The notes under the pieces were generated by a model. That model saw nothing but the letters and a program-made list of their open reading frames with translations, was not told where the DNA came from and ran no database searches. Source: Desulfobacter curvatus DSM 3379 (GTDB taxonomy: Bacteria > Desulfobacterota > Desulfobacteria > Desulfobacterales > Desulfobacteraceae). From it: a stretch of 42,501 bases of DNA. The stretch lies in NCBI RefSeq assembly GCF_000373985.1, contig NZ_KB893076.1:1-42501 (forward strand), written 5' to 3'. The translations under genes and the position numbers were made by a program. This document shows, in pieces, positions 33,509-42,500 of this stretch (its first letter is position 1; each line of letters begins with the position of its first letter).

Positions 33509-33538
33509 TTGAATAGATTTCTTACTCTATGATATATG
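33509..33538 (+). promoter_or_regulatory. Candidate promoter of the arginase operon
   Basis: TTGAAT (33509-33514) is followed after 18 bp by TATATG (33533-33538), or after 16 bp by GATATA, in the 116 bp divergent gap between the histidine phosphatase and arginase genes. The spacing is good and the match is moderate. Confidence 0.33.
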
Positions 33539-33588
33539 ACCTGTCAACACAGGCCTGCCCCGGGCAGCCCCAATTAAAGGATATCAAT

Positions 33589-34485
33589 ATGGCAAAACCC
33601 ATCAGCATTATCGGTGTTCCCATGGATTTCGGGCAGATGCTCCGTGGCGTGGACATGGGTCCTGCCGCGTTAAGGTACACCGGATTGATCCCAAGGCTTC
33701 GCCGGCTTGGATATGATGTTAAAGACGAAGGGGATATCCCCATCCCCGTGCGGGATGATGATCCTGCCATGGAAGGGGTGAAAGACCGTTATGTAAAAGA
33801 AATCACCCAGATCAGCCACGATCTTTATAACACCGGCCGCCGGGTCATGGATCAGGGCCGTATGCCGATTTTTCTGGGCGGGGATCATGCCATTGCCATT
33901 GGTGCCGTGGCTTCGGTGACGGCCAAGGAGCATGTGGGACTTATCTGGGTGGATGCCCACGCCGATTTTAATACGCCCCAGACCTCACCTTCCGGAAATA
34001 TCCATGGCATGCCCCTGGCCGTTCTAACGGGAGACGGCTATCCATGCCTTGTGGATGCAGGGCATCCCGGTACCAAGATATCCCTGGATAATGTGATCAT
34101 GATCGGCCAGCGGGATCTGGACCCCGGCGAAAAAAAACGAATCAAATCCAGCGGCATCACCATCTTCACCATGCGCGATATTGACGAGCAGGGGATGAGC
34201 GCCATTGCCGCCAAGATCATCGTTCAGTTCGCCCATTTGAAACGCTTTCACCTGAGTTTGGATATGGATGCCCTGGATCCGGTGGAGGCTCCGGGGGTCG
34301 GCACCCCTGTGCCCGGGGGGATCTCCTACCGGGAAGCCCATCTGCTCATGGAACTGCTTGCAGATTCGGGCAAACTTGGCTCCATGGACCTGGTGGAGAT
34401 CAATCCCATCCTTGACGTGGCCAATAAAACAAGCAAACTTGCGGTGGAACTAATCCTGTCCGCCCTAGGGAAAAGCATTCTTTAG
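33589..34485 (+). CDS. rocF: Arginase
   Basis: 298 residues from the ATG at 33589, chosen because AAAGGAT precedes it and the length then equals that of bacterial arginases. SIIGVPMDFGQMLRGVDMGP is the arginase N-terminus. Manganese ligands are visible in order: GGDHA (His100), DAHAD (Asp122, His124, Asp126) and DMD (Asp225, Asp227), very close to the spacing in known arginases. The enzyme hydrolyses arginine to ornithine and urea. An agmatinase or formimidoylglutamase is less likely, given the RGVDMGP start and length. The helicase gene follows after 5 bp. Confidence 0.87.
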   Translation: MAKPISIIGVPMDFGQMLRGVDMGPAALRYTGLIPRLRRLGYDVKDEGDIPIPVRDDDPAMEGVKDRYVKEITQISHDLYNTGRRVMDQGRMPIFLGGDHAIAIGAVASVTAKEHVGLIWVDAHADFNTPQTSPSGNIHGMPLAVLTGDGYPCLVDAGHPGTKISLDNVIMIGQRDLDPGEKKRIKSSGITIFTMRDIDEQGMSAIAAKIIVQFAHLKRFHLSLDMDALDPVEAPGVGTPVPGGISYREAHLLMELLADSGKLGSMDLVEINPILDVANKTSKLAVELILSALGKSIL

Positions 34486-34490
34486 ATCTC

Positions 34491-37391
34491 GTGGGGCTTG
34501 ATGATTATATAACCGGATTAAAATCCTTTAAGGGATTTGCAGGCGATATTGTCAGCCACAGAACATTTGATGCCCAACCTGCGGCCTGGGCATCCCCGAA
34601 AATCTTTCCCTGCTTTAAGAATGACTTGTCCGGTCTTCTTACCGGGTTTGGCATTAAAAACCTGTATACCCACCAGGCCCGGGCGGTTTCCCTTATTCTT
34701 GATAAATGCCATACAGTGATTGCCACACCCACGGCATCAGGCAAAAGTCTGGTGTATAATCTGCCGGTGATGGATGCGCTCATATCCGACCCCAATACCC
34801 ATGCCTTGTACCTGTTTCCCCTCAAAGCACTTGCCCGGGACCAGCTTGACACCGTTAATCAAATGCTGGCCGGTACTGATACTGTTTTTTCACAGCCTTT
34901 GACTGCGGGCGTTTATGACGGGGATATCACAGGGTATCAAAAAACAAAGATCCGAAACAATCCGCCAAACATTCTTTTATCCAATCCTGAGATGCTGCAC
35001 CTGGCCATGCTGGCCCATCACCATCTATGGGCCTCTTTTTTCTCAAATCTTAAATATATCGTGGTGGATGAGGTGCATACCTACCGCGGAATCATGGGCT
35101 CGAACATGGCCTGGGTGTTCCGCAGGCTTTTGCGGATATGCCGGTTTTACGGATCAAACCCCTGCTTTATTTTTTGTTCAGCCACCATTGCCAACCCCGG
35201 ACAGCTTGCCTCGGAGCTCACCGGGCTGCAGGTAAAGGTGGTGGATGAACAAGGGGCGCCTTGCGGAAAAAAAGATGTTTTGATGATGAAAGGGCTGGAA
35301 GGCGCGGCCCAGACCGCCATCACACTCATCCATGCCGCAGTGTACCGAAATCTTGCCACCATTGTTTACACCCAGTCTAGAAAAATTACGGAACTGATTG
35401 CCGTATGGGCGGGACAGCGGGCCAAATCCATGGCAGATAAAATCTGTGCATACCGGGCCGGATTCCTTCCCGAAGAGCGGCGGGAAATTGAACAAAAACT
35501 TGCCAAAGGTGAACTGCTTTGCGTGGTGTCAACGTCTGCCCTTGAGCTTGGCATTGACATCGGCAATCTGGACCTTTGCATCCTTGTGGGATATCCGGGA
35601 ACCATGATGTCCACCTGGCAGCGGGCAGGCAGGGTAGGGCGGGACGGCAATGACTCCGCCATGGTCCTCATTGCCCATGAAGATGCCCTGGACCAGTATT
35701 TTATCAACCATCCGGACATTTTTTTTACCATGCCCCCGGAAACCGCCCGGATCAATCCTGAAAACCCCCAGATTCTTGACCGCCATCTGGATTGTGCGGC
35801 CGCTGAACTCAGCCTTGACGCCGATGATCCCATGTTAAAGCAACCGGGTGTGCAGGAACGGGTAGAGGTGCTGGGGCGTCAAGGCAAACTCTTGTTAAGC
35901 CGGGACGGCAATACCTGGTTTTCCCCCCGCAAACGCCCCCACAGGGAGGTCAGTTTACGGGGAACCGGGCACACCATTCCCATATTCAAAGAGGATACCC
36001 GGCAAAGTTTAGGTGAAATCGATTGGCACAGATCCTATTTTGAAACTCATGAAGGCGCGGTTTACCTGCACCGTGGACAAACCTTTGTGGTGACGCTGTT
36101 TGATCATCTTAAAGGCGTGGTCCGGGCGAAAAAGGAAAAAGTCAGTTATTACACCCGGGCAAGATCCTCGAAAAACACTGAAATTATAACTGTTGAAAAA
36201 AACTGTCAGGTCAAAGGCACCCGGGTAGGGTTCGGCAAACTGAAAATCCGTGAACAAGTGACAGGCTATGAAATGAAATCAGTGTCCAGGCAAAAATCCC
36301 TTGGCATCGTACCTTTGGATCTGCCGGAACTGACCTACGAAACCCAGGGGTTGTGGATTGAGATCCCGGACTGGATCAGGCAGCGCATTGAAACGGATCA
36401 TTTGCATTTCATGGGCGGGATTCACGCGTTGGAGCATGCAGCCATCGGTATGATGCCGCTTTTGGTGATGACCGACAGAAATGATCTGGGCGGCATATCC
36501 ATGCCCTTTCATCCCCAGGTTGAAACGGCGGTTGTTTTTGTCTATGACGGCGTGCCGGGCGGGTTGGGGCTTACCTTACAGGCCTTTGACAACGCAGTGA
36601 CCCTGATGCAGAGAACCTATGAAGCAATCCGGGACTGCCCCTGCGACACAGGTTGTCCGGCTTGTGTGCATTCGCCCAAATGTGGGTCCGGAAACCGTCC
36701 CATAGACAAGGAGGCGGCCAGGCAAATTCTTGCTATGCTCCTTGAACAAAAGCCGAGGCAGGGGGCATTTGCACCAGCCACACATCTGCCTGTTTTCCCA
36801 AATGTTGCCGGCTTGGAAAAAGAGACACATGAAAAAAGAACTGGGTTGGCCTCCCCCAAAAGATACGCCGTGCTTGACATCGAAACCCGGCGGTCTGCCA
36901 AGCAGGTGGGCGGATGGCACAAAGCCGAGCGCATGGGAGTGTCCTGCGCGGTGCTTTACGATTCCCTTGAAAAAGATTTTCTGGTCTATTACCAGGAAGA
37001 TATGGAAAAACTTGTGGAACGGCTCAGGCACATGGACCTTGTTATCGGGTTTAACATTATCCGGTTTGATTACAAAGTGCTGTCCGGGCTGAGCCGGTTT
37101 GATTTTCACGGCCTTCCCACCCTGGATATTCTGACAAAAGTCCATGAGCGTTTAGGATACCGGCTTTCACTGGATCATTTGGCCGGCCAGACCCTAGGGC
37201 TTGAAAAAAGTGCAGACGGCCTCCTTGCACTTAAATGGTGGCAGGAGGGCCGTCTGGATCTGATTGTGGATTATTGTACCCAGGATGTTCGTGTCACCCA
37301 TGAACTATACACGTATGGCCGGGATAATGGTTTTTTGCTCTTTAAAAACAAAGCAGGCCACCATGTCCGCATTCCTGTGGACTGGAAATAA
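34491..37391 (+). CDS. DEAD/DEAH helicase fused to DEDD exonuclease (MrfA-MrfB-like fusion)
   Basis: 966 residues from a GTG start 5 bp after arginase. The helicase core has TPTASGKS (79-86), DEVH (193-196), a FCSATIANP motif III and QRAGRVGRDG motif VI. The C-terminal cysteine group DCPCDTGCPACV plus CGSG (Cys716, 718, 722, 725, 731) is the metal-binding domain of MrfA/YprA-type helicases (DUF1998). After a linker, residues ~790-960 form an RNase H-like exonuclease: LDIET (Asp796, Glu798), GFNIIRFD (Asp860) and DYCTQDV (Asp927, Asp932). In Bacillus subtilis, MrfA helicase and MrfB exonuclease are two proteins that repair mitomycin damage; here the two activities appear in one chain. Confidence 0.85.
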   Translation: MGLDDYITGLKSFKGFAGDIVSHRTFDAQPAAWASPKIFPCFKNDLSGLLTGFGIKNLYTHQARAVSLILDKCHTVIATPTASGKSLVYNLPVMDALISDPNTHALYLFPLKALARDQLDTVNQMLAGTDTVFSQPLTAGVYDGDITGYQKTKIRNNPPNILLSNPEMLHLAMLAHHHLWASFFSNLKYIVVDEVHTYRGIMGSNMAWVFRRLLRICRFYGSNPCFIFCSATIANPGQLASELTGLQVKVVDEQGAPCGKKDVLMMKGLEGAAQTAITLIHAAVYRNLATIVYTQSRKITELIAVWAGQRAKSMADKICAYRAGFLPEERREIEQKLAKGELLCVVSTSALELGIDIGNLDLCILVGYPGTMMSTWQRAGRVGRDGNDSAMVLIAHEDALDQYFINHPDIFFTMPPETARINPENPQILDRHLDCAAAELSLDADDPMLKQPGVQERVEVLGRQGKLLLSRDGNTWFSPRKRPHREVSLRGTGHTIPIFKEDTRQSLGEIDWHRSYFETHEGAVYLHRGQTFVVTLFDHLKGVVRAKKEKVSYYTRARSSKNTEIITVEKNCQVKGTRVGFGKLKIREQVTGYEMKSVSRQKSLGIVPLDLPELTYETQGLWIEIPDWIRQRIETDHLHFMGGIHALEHAAIGMMPLLVMTDRNDLGGISMPFHPQVETAVVFVYDGVPGGLGLTLQAFDNAVTLMQRTYEAIRDCPCDTGCPACVHSPKCGSGNRPIDKEAARQILAMLLEQKPRQGAFAPATHLPVFPNVAGLEKETHEKRTGLASPKRYAVLDIETRRSAKQVGGWHKAERMGVSCAVLYDSLEKDFLVYYQEDMEKLVERLRHMDLVIGFNIIRFDYKVLSGLSRFDFHGLPTLDILTKVHERLGYRLSLDHLAGQTLGLEKSADGLLALKWWQEGRLDLIVDYCTQDVRVTHELYTYGRDNGFLLFKNKAGHHVRIPVDWK

Positions 37392-37488
37392 TCACGAATT
37401 ATAGGCCGCCGTTAGAATGACAAAAAAATTGGACACTGCTGTGAAACTGGTCTATTCTGACCTTTTAACATGCCGAAAGGAAAAGCAA

Positions 37489-37902
37489 ATGAAAAAATTT
37501 TTTCTGGTTCTTGTAATGGTGATGCTGGCTGTCCCGGTCTACGCAGGCGGATATAACTACGTGTCGGCAGACAAAGTCAAATCCTGGATTGAAACCGGAA
37601 CCCCCATAAATATTGTGGATATTCAGGTACCCGAAGAGTTTAAGGCCCATCATCTGCCTGGCGCCATAGCCACCTATTCCTATCCGGTAAAATCAGACAG
37701 CGAAAGGGCCAAGCTTGACAATGCCGTTGCTGAGACTGAAAAGAACCAGGACCCGGTGGTCATTGTCTGCCCAAGAGGTAAAGGGGGTGCTAAGCGGTGT
37801 TATGATTACTTCAAAGAAAAGGGCATTGCTGAAGAACGCCTTCTGATCCTGGAAAAGGGTCAATTGGGGTGGCCCCATAAAGAGATGGTGAAAACAGAGT
37901 AG
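37489..37902 (+). CDS. Exported rhodanese-like sulfurtransferase
   Basis: 137 residues from the ATG at 37489 (GAAAGGA upstream); a longer frame from 37417 would hide the signal peptide. MKKFFLVLVMVMLAVPVYAGG is a clear Sec signal with a probable cleavage after VYA. The rhodanese fold is seen in INIVDIQVPEEFKAHHLPGAI and the active-site loop VCPRGKGGAKR with Cys94. The loop is longer and more basic than the common six-residue loop. Probably a periplasmic single-domain protein handling persulfide or polysulfide in a sulfur-metabolising cell. Confidence 0.85.
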   Translation: MKKFFLVLVMVMLAVPVYAGGYNYVSADKVKSWIETGTPINIVDIQVPEEFKAHHLPGAIATYSYPVKSDSERAKLDNAVAETEKNQDPVVIVCPRGKGGAKRCYDYFKEKGIAEERLLILEKGQLGWPHKEMVKTE

Positions 37903-37915
37903 TGTTCTCGATCAT

Positions 37916-39043
37916 ATGTCCCCTGTACCGGCCGATATTCTTGAAAAATGTACCAATTGCGGTGCCTGCCAGGTCCCATGCGCCTTTTTAATGCGATACG
38001 GCACGCCCAAAGAGATATTCACAGCCCTGGACCCGGCCAAACAACATTCACTTTCTTTTGAATGCAGCCTTTGCGGCCTGTGCCGGGCGGTCTGTCCTGA
38101 AAGCCTGGACCCGGTAGAAGCATTTCTGGCCCTGAGAAGGGATGCCGTAAATAATAATCAGGTTGATCTGTCAGTATATTCCACGATTTTGGGATATGAG
38201 AAAAAAGGCACCTCTGCTTTGTTTTCGTGCTATGCCCTTCCCCAAGGCTGCGATACAATTTTTTTCCCAGGCTGCACCCTTCCCGGGACCCGGCCGAAAA
38301 CCACATGGGCTCTGTTTGACACTCTAAGGGGCATGAAGCCGGATTTGGGGATTGTTTTGGACTGCTGCACCAAACCAAGCCATGACCTGGGGTGTGAAAC
38401 CTATTTTCAAAGTATGTTTGGGGAAATGGTCGGCTTTTTGAAGGCCCACCAGATAAAACGGGTCTGGCTTGCCTGCCCCAACTGCTATAAGGTTTTTATA
38501 ACTTATGCACCGACAATGACAGTGGAAACCGTGTACGAGGTAATGGACCGCACGGGATTGCCCTGCAAATTTCCTGACGGTTCCCGTCCTTTTGAGGATA
38601 CCCCACTGGTAGTTCATGACCCCTGTCCCATGCGTGATGAAGTCCTGGTTCAGGAATCGGTCAGGTCTCTTCTGGCCGGAATGAACCTGTCTGTCGAAAA
38701 AATGGCCTTTGAAAAAAAGAAAACCCTTTGCTGCGGGGAGGGCGGGTCTGTGGGCTTTATTGATTCTGAACTTGCCCGGGCATGGACCGGGAAACGAGAA
38801 AAAGCCGCAGGTCCAAATCCCATTGTTACCTATTGCGCCGGCTGCGCCGGGTTTTTAAACCGTACAACGCCAACCTTTCACATCCTGGATCTTCTCTTTT
38901 TTCCGGATAAGGCGGCCTCTGGGCGCCTGCGGCCGGCAAAGGCGCCGTTGACTTATTTTCACCGGCTGGCCTTGAAGCGGAAAATCAAAAAAGCCTTGCC
39001 AGATGCCGTTTTTCGGGAAAGAAACTATCGCCCGGCAGAGTAA
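37916..39043 (+). CDS. HdrD/GlpC-like iron-sulfur oxidoreductase subunit
   Basis: 375 residues. Two 4Fe-4S motifs lie near the start: CTNCGACQVPC (Cys12, 15, 18, 22) and CSLCGLCRAVCPES. The rest carries the two CCG-type cysteine-rich domains, seen as VLDCCTKPSHDLGC and LCCGEGGSVGF plus CAGC. This is the layout of heterodisulfide reductase subunit D, GlpC and lactate or glycolate oxidase iron-sulfur subunits. The electron partner is not encoded here. No ribosome binding site is strong; it starts 13 bp after the rhodanese gene and may be translated together with it. Confidence 0.85.
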   Translation: MSPVPADILEKCTNCGACQVPCAFLMRYGTPKEIFTALDPAKQHSLSFECSLCGLCRAVCPESLDPVEAFLALRRDAVNNNQVDLSVYSTILGYEKKGTSALFSCYALPQGCDTIFFPGCTLPGTRPKTTWALFDTLRGMKPDLGIVLDCCTKPSHDLGCETYFQSMFGEMVGFLKAHQIKRVWLACPNCYKVFITYAPTMTVETVYEVMDRTGLPCKFPDGSRPFEDTPLVVHDPCPMRDEVLVQESVRSLLAGMNLSVEKMAFEKKKTLCCGEGGSVGFIDSELARAWTGKREKAAGPNPIVTYCAGCAGFLNRTTPTFHILDLLFFPDKAASGRLRPAKAPLTYFHRLALKRKIKKALPDAVFRERNYRPAE

Positions 39044-39095
39044 AAATCGTGGCCTTCCAAAGCGGATGAATACATCGTGGCAGGCAGTTGGCAGA

Positions 39096-39863
39096 TTAAT
39101 CCCACAAACTGCGTACCATATTCCGGCTCAGATCCAGATAGGATGCCTGCATCTGTGGATCATTACAGAAAATTTCCAGGGTGATGGTGTTATCGTATGA
39201 GATTGATTTTAACGAATCCACAGCCTGTTGCCAATTTACGGTGCCTACGCCCAACGGCAGGTGGTCGTCGTTTCGTGACCGATTGTCGGAAAAATGGACA
39301 TGCACAAGGTGCTCTCCGAGCGTTTTGCAGAAAATTTCATGGCCATCCTTGCCAAAGTTGGTGTGTCCAACGTCCAGATGCAGCTTCAGGTCCGGTACCC
39401 GGGCGATCAGTTCTTTAAAAACAGATACCCGGTCAAAGGGCGCTTTATAGTTTTCAAACATCAGGGTAAGCCCATATGATGCAGCCATTTTAACAATGGG
39501 CGGCAACGCATCTATCTGGAATAAGACCAATTGGTCTCTCATGGCAGGCGGGCAAAAATAGCAGGGGTGGATGTTCATCATTCTGGCACCCAGGCGGGAA
39601 AATATTTTTGCGCCCCGCTCAAGTTCCTTTAAACAGGCCTCCCTGATCCCAGGCACCGGGTATGCCCAGGGAAGGCAGGGGTCGGTATGCCCGATGATAC
39701 CCAGTTCGTAAGTATCCAGAACGGCTTTAAGGCGTTCAGTATCCACATCGTCGGCATTGGGGCCTTCGAGGGTGAGATCCAGAAACTCAAAACCGGCTTT
39801 ACCGCATTGCTCGGCTTCTTTATAAACCGATTTTAACGGGTTGTTCATTACACCTATCTTCAT
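39096..39863 (-). CDS. Sugar phosphate isomerase/epimerase-like TIM-barrel protein
   Basis: 255 residues. MKIGVMNNPLKSVYKEAEQCGKAG is the usual start of the xylose isomerase-like/AP endonuclease 2 superfamily, with later FEFLDLTLEGP, MNIHPCYFCPP, LHLDVGHTN and LVHVHFSDN metal-binding strands and a final TLEIFCND. These features suggest an isomerase or epimerase using a divalent metal; the substrate is unknown. It is convergent with the iron-sulfur gene 52 bp away and divergent from the rhodanese-ferritin gene. Confidence 0.8.
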   Translation of the reverse strand: MKIGVMNNPLKSVYKEAEQCGKAGFEFLDLTLEGPNADDVDTERLKAVLDTYELGIIGHTDPCLPWAYPVPGIREACLKELERGAKIFSRLGARMMNIHPCYFCPPAMRDQLVLFQIDALPPIVKMAASYGLTLMFENYKAPFDRVSVFKELIARVPDLKLHLDVGHTNFGKDGHEIFCKTLGEHLVHVHFSDNRSRNDDHLPLGVGTVNWQQAVDSLKSISYDNTITLEIFCNDPQMQASYLDLSRNMVRSLWD

Positions 39864-40184
39864 GGAGACATCCTTGCATGGTATCTTTGAATTAAGAGGG
39901 TTGCCGTCTGATGGCTTCCCCTCTTACCACAAGCATTCGAAGGTTAACGAATTTTGCGCCCTTGTGCAAGCAGATTGGCCTGGGGGTGGTCTTGCCTGCT
40001 GATGGGTAAATTGCGACATCTTGAAGTTAAAAATTTACCTGCCCAGACAAAGGGGGCTTACTATGGTGGGCTGGATATGTAATAATTAAAAATTTACAAG
40101 CTGATATCGGAGTAATCAAAAAAATGTTCAAGCCGTTTGACTGAAAATCTGGTTCAACAAATAGCAATTGGGGAGGTTCACAAA
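39864..40184. promoter_or_regulatory. 321 bp divergent intergenic region with paired TTAAAAATTTAC repeats
   Basis: The gap between the divergent isomerase and rhodanese-ferritin genes holds two exact 12-base repeats TTAAAAATTTAC, at 40027-40038 and 40086-40097, 59 bp apart in the same orientation. This spacing is compatible with regulator sites or UP-like AT elements. No confident promoter hexamers, RNA gene or ORF were found in the rest of the gap. The AGGTTCAC sequence near 40175 precedes the ATG at 40185. Confidence 0.4.
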
Positions 40185-41033
40185 ATGAAATGGCTACAGT
40201 TTTTTACACCCGCCAAATCAATGGATACCGGGCAGGCAAAAGAGTTTATTTCTACACATCCGAACGAGGAAACCACCATTCTTGATGTCCGTCAGCCCTC
40301 TGAATATGAGCAAAAACATATTCCGGGAGCCGTCCTGATACCATTGTCCGAGCTTTCAGACCGGCTGGGAGAACTCGACCCGGAAAAGCCGACTCTGGTG
40401 TACTGTGCGATAGGAGGACGCAGCCGGGTTGCTGCACAGATGCTGGCGGGCAAGGGATTTAAAAAGGTAATTAATGTTTCAGGCGGTATAAAGGCATGGG
40501 AGTCTGAAACCGCCATAGGGCCCCAGGAGCTTGGTGTAGACTTGTTCTCCGGGAAAGAAGAACCGGAAGACGTGCTCAAAGTTGCCTACTCCCTGGAACA
40601 GGGATTGAGGGATTTTTATCTTACCCTGGGCCAACAGACAAGAAACAAAAAGGTGAAGGCTCTGTTTGCAAAACTTTCTGAGATTGAGTTGAATCATCAG
40701 AAGTCCATTTTTCAGGCGTATCTGGATATCGGTGGGGAAACGGTGAAGATGTCCCAGGAACATTTTGAAAATATGGTGGAAGTAAAATCATTGGAAGGCG
40801 GTCTTTCGACGGAACAGTATCTTGATCTGTTCAGCCCGGACCTGGAGAAGGAAACGGATGTGATTTCGCTTGCTATGTCCATTGAAGCACAGGCTCTGGA
40901 TCTTTACCAGCGTGTTATCTTAAAAATAGACAACCCTGATTCAAAACAGGTTATTCAAAAAATAGCCAATGAAGAAAAAGCCCACATGGAAAGCCTGGGT
41001 AAACTGATGGATACGCTGAAGGGAACGGATTAA
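40185..41033 (+). CDS. Rhodanese-ferritin-like fusion protein
   Basis: 282 residues; the ATG at 40185 has GGGGAGG upstream, while an in-frame start at 40137 has none. The first ~110 residues are a rhodanese domain with TILDVRQPSEYEQKHIPGAV and active-site loop YCAIGGRSR (Cys74). Residues ~130-282 are a four-helix ferritin-like domain with Glu and His positions in SLEQGLRDFYL, EIELNHQKSIF, SIEAQALDLY and NEEKAHMESL, which would bind a di-iron site as in rubrerythrin. The protein probably links sulfane sulfur handling with oxidative or iron stress. Its stop overlaps the start of the flavoprotein gene, TAATG. Confidence 0.88.
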   Translation: MKWLQFFTPAKSMDTGQAKEFISTHPNEETTILDVRQPSEYEQKHIPGAVLIPLSELSDRLGELDPEKPTLVYCAIGGRSRVAAQMLAGKGFKKVINVSGGIKAWESETAIGPQELGVDLFSGKEEPEDVLKVAYSLEQGLRDFYLTLGQQTRNKKVKALFAKLSEIELNHQKSIFQAYLDIGGETVKMSQEHFENMVEVKSLEGGLSTEQYLDLFSPDLEKETDVISLAMSIEAQALDLYQRVILKIDNPDSKQVIQKIANEEKAHMESLGKLMDTLKGTD

Positions 41034-42154
41034 TGAAAAAAAATTTGGTTCTGATCGGCGGCGGACATGCCCACATGACGGCGCTTGAGAATATTTCCCG
41101 ATTTATTGAAAAGGGTTATAGGGTTACCGTGATAGGTCCGTCCATTTACCACTATTATTCCGGCATGGGACCAGGTATGCTGGGCGGGACATACACCCCT
41201 TCGGACATTCGCTTCGCCACCCGTGATGTTGTCTGCAAACAAGGCGGTCTTTTTGTAAAGGATTATGTGACCCGGATTGACCCGGAGGCAAAAACGGTTC
41301 AGACTGCCGGCGGCCAAAGTTTGGCCTATGATGTGCTTTCAGTGAATGCAGGATCTTATGTCGCCATGCAGGATGTGCCTGAAAATGCGGAAAATATCTA
41401 TCCGGTCAAGCCCATTGAAAAGCTTATGGAAGCGGCTGAAAAGCTCAAAATCCTTTTTAAACGTAAAAAAGCGGTGGTGACAATAGTCGGCGGCGGCCCT
41501 TCCTCGGCAGAAGTGGCAGGGAACATATGGCAGTTGGCGAAACGGGCAAAGCAGAATATGCCGGAAATAAAAATCCTTGCCGGCAGCCGGTTTATGGCCA
41601 GATTTCCTGAAAGCGTCCGGGGCCGTGTGACCAGTATCCTTAAAAAAAGGGGTATCCGGATTTTTGAAAACGGGTATGTAGAAAAAGTAACCGCCGAATC
41701 CATTCTCATGGCTTCGGGCGAATCACTCTCCACTGATTTTACTTTTCTTGCCTCGGGCGTGAAACCGTCTAAAATTTTTGAAGCATCCGGCCTGCCGGTG
41801 GGTCCGGATAAGGGCCTGCTGGTCAACAGGTACCTGCAAAGCGTCAGGTATCCGGATATCTTCGGCGGCGGGGACTGTATCTATTTTAAGGATCGACCTT
41901 TAGACAAGGTGGGCGTGTACGCGGTCCGGCAAAATCCGGTGCTGCTGAACAACCTGTTTGCCCAACTTGAAGGAAGTCCGCTGCAGGTGTTTAACCCGGG
42001 ACCGGAGTACCTGTTAATTTTCAACCTTGGCGCAAATCTTGGTGTTTTGAAAAAAAGAGGGATCGTGTTCAGCGGGCAACCGGCATTCCGGATCAAAAAC
42101 TATATTGACAAAAAATTCATGAAAAAATTTCAGACCATAGAGAAAAGGCTTTAA
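41033..42154 (+). CDS. FAD-dependent pyridine nucleotide-disulfide oxidoreductase (Nterm_to_SelD/SQR-like)
   Basis: 373 residues. LVLIGGGHAHMTALENI is the FAD-binding start seen in the TIGR03169 family, in which relatives are fused to SelD. IVGGGPSSAEVAGNI is the second dinucleotide fold and FGGGDCIYF the C-terminal FAD motif. The overall layout also fits sulfide:quinone oxidoreductase and NDH-2 relatives, but the paired cysteines of SQR were not clearly found. It overlaps the rhodanese-ferritin gene by one base, so the two are translationally coupled and may share a sulfur or selenium redox role. Confidence 0.82.
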   Translation: MKKNLVLIGGGHAHMTALENISRFIEKGYRVTVIGPSIYHYYSGMGPGMLGGTYTPSDIRFATRDVVCKQGGLFVKDYVTRIDPEAKTVQTAGGQSLAYDVLSVNAGSYVAMQDVPENAENIYPVKPIEKLMEAAEKLKILFKRKKAVVTIVGGGPSSAEVAGNIWQLAKRAKQNMPEIKILAGSRFMARFPESVRGRVTSILKKRGIRIFENGYVEKVTAESILMASGESLSTDFTFLASGVKPSKIFEASGLPVGPDKGLLVNRYLQSVRYPDIFGGGDCIYFKDRPLDKVGVYAVRQNPVLLNNLFAQLEGSPLQVFNPGPEYLLIFNLGANLGVLKKRGIVFSGQPAFRIKNYIDKKFMKKFQTIEKRL

Positions 42155-42160
42155 AACGGG

Positions 42161-42198
42161 AGCCTCTTGCAGATAAACCATCTCTGCAAGAGGCTTTT
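42161..42198 (+). terminator. Rho-independent terminator
   Basis: AGCCTCTTGCAGA (42161-42173) and TCTGCAAGAGGCT (42183-42195) form a perfect 13 bp stem with a 9-base loop, followed by a short T run (42195-42198) and AT-rich sequence. It lies 7 bp after the flavoprotein stop and ends the two-gene operon. Confidence 0.88.
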
Positions 42199-42317
42199 AT
42201 ATGAGAAAGTACCAATAACTTGAGAGTATAGGAATTTCCATCATGGAAAAAAATTCGGGGAAGAGTCTCATCAGCCATAAAAAATGACGATTTGCCCGGA
42301 AGCCTGTTCAATTTTTT

Positions 42318-42500
42318 TCAACGCCAATTCCCATCCATCAAAAAAGCGTTGATACGCTGTTTATCTTTTTTATCCCAAGGCAGTGAATTAGCACAGAAAA
42401 AAAGGGCGGGATAATCCTGCGCAGAAGATGGGCATGGCTTTGGGAAATTAACTGTTTTATCAAATGGGCCGGAATTTTGATCAGCACTCTGCTGGAAATT
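42318..42500 (-). CDS. Partial reverse-strand ORF, C-terminus, unknown and possibly frameshifted
   Basis: An open reverse frame enters from the right edge and ends at 42318, giving 60 residues with NSLPWDKKDKQRI and AFLMDGNWR at the end. A second frame directly overlapping its end reads FFDGWELALKKIEQASGQ and continues to a stop near 42279, giving protein-like sequence. The two frames together suggest a frameshift or a decayed gene. I do not recognise the family. The region 42199-42317 otherwise shows nothing clear. Confidence 0.33.
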   Translation of the reverse strand, partial: NFQQSADQNSGPFDKTVNFPKPCPSSAQDYPALFFCANSLPWDKKDKQRINAFLMDGNWR

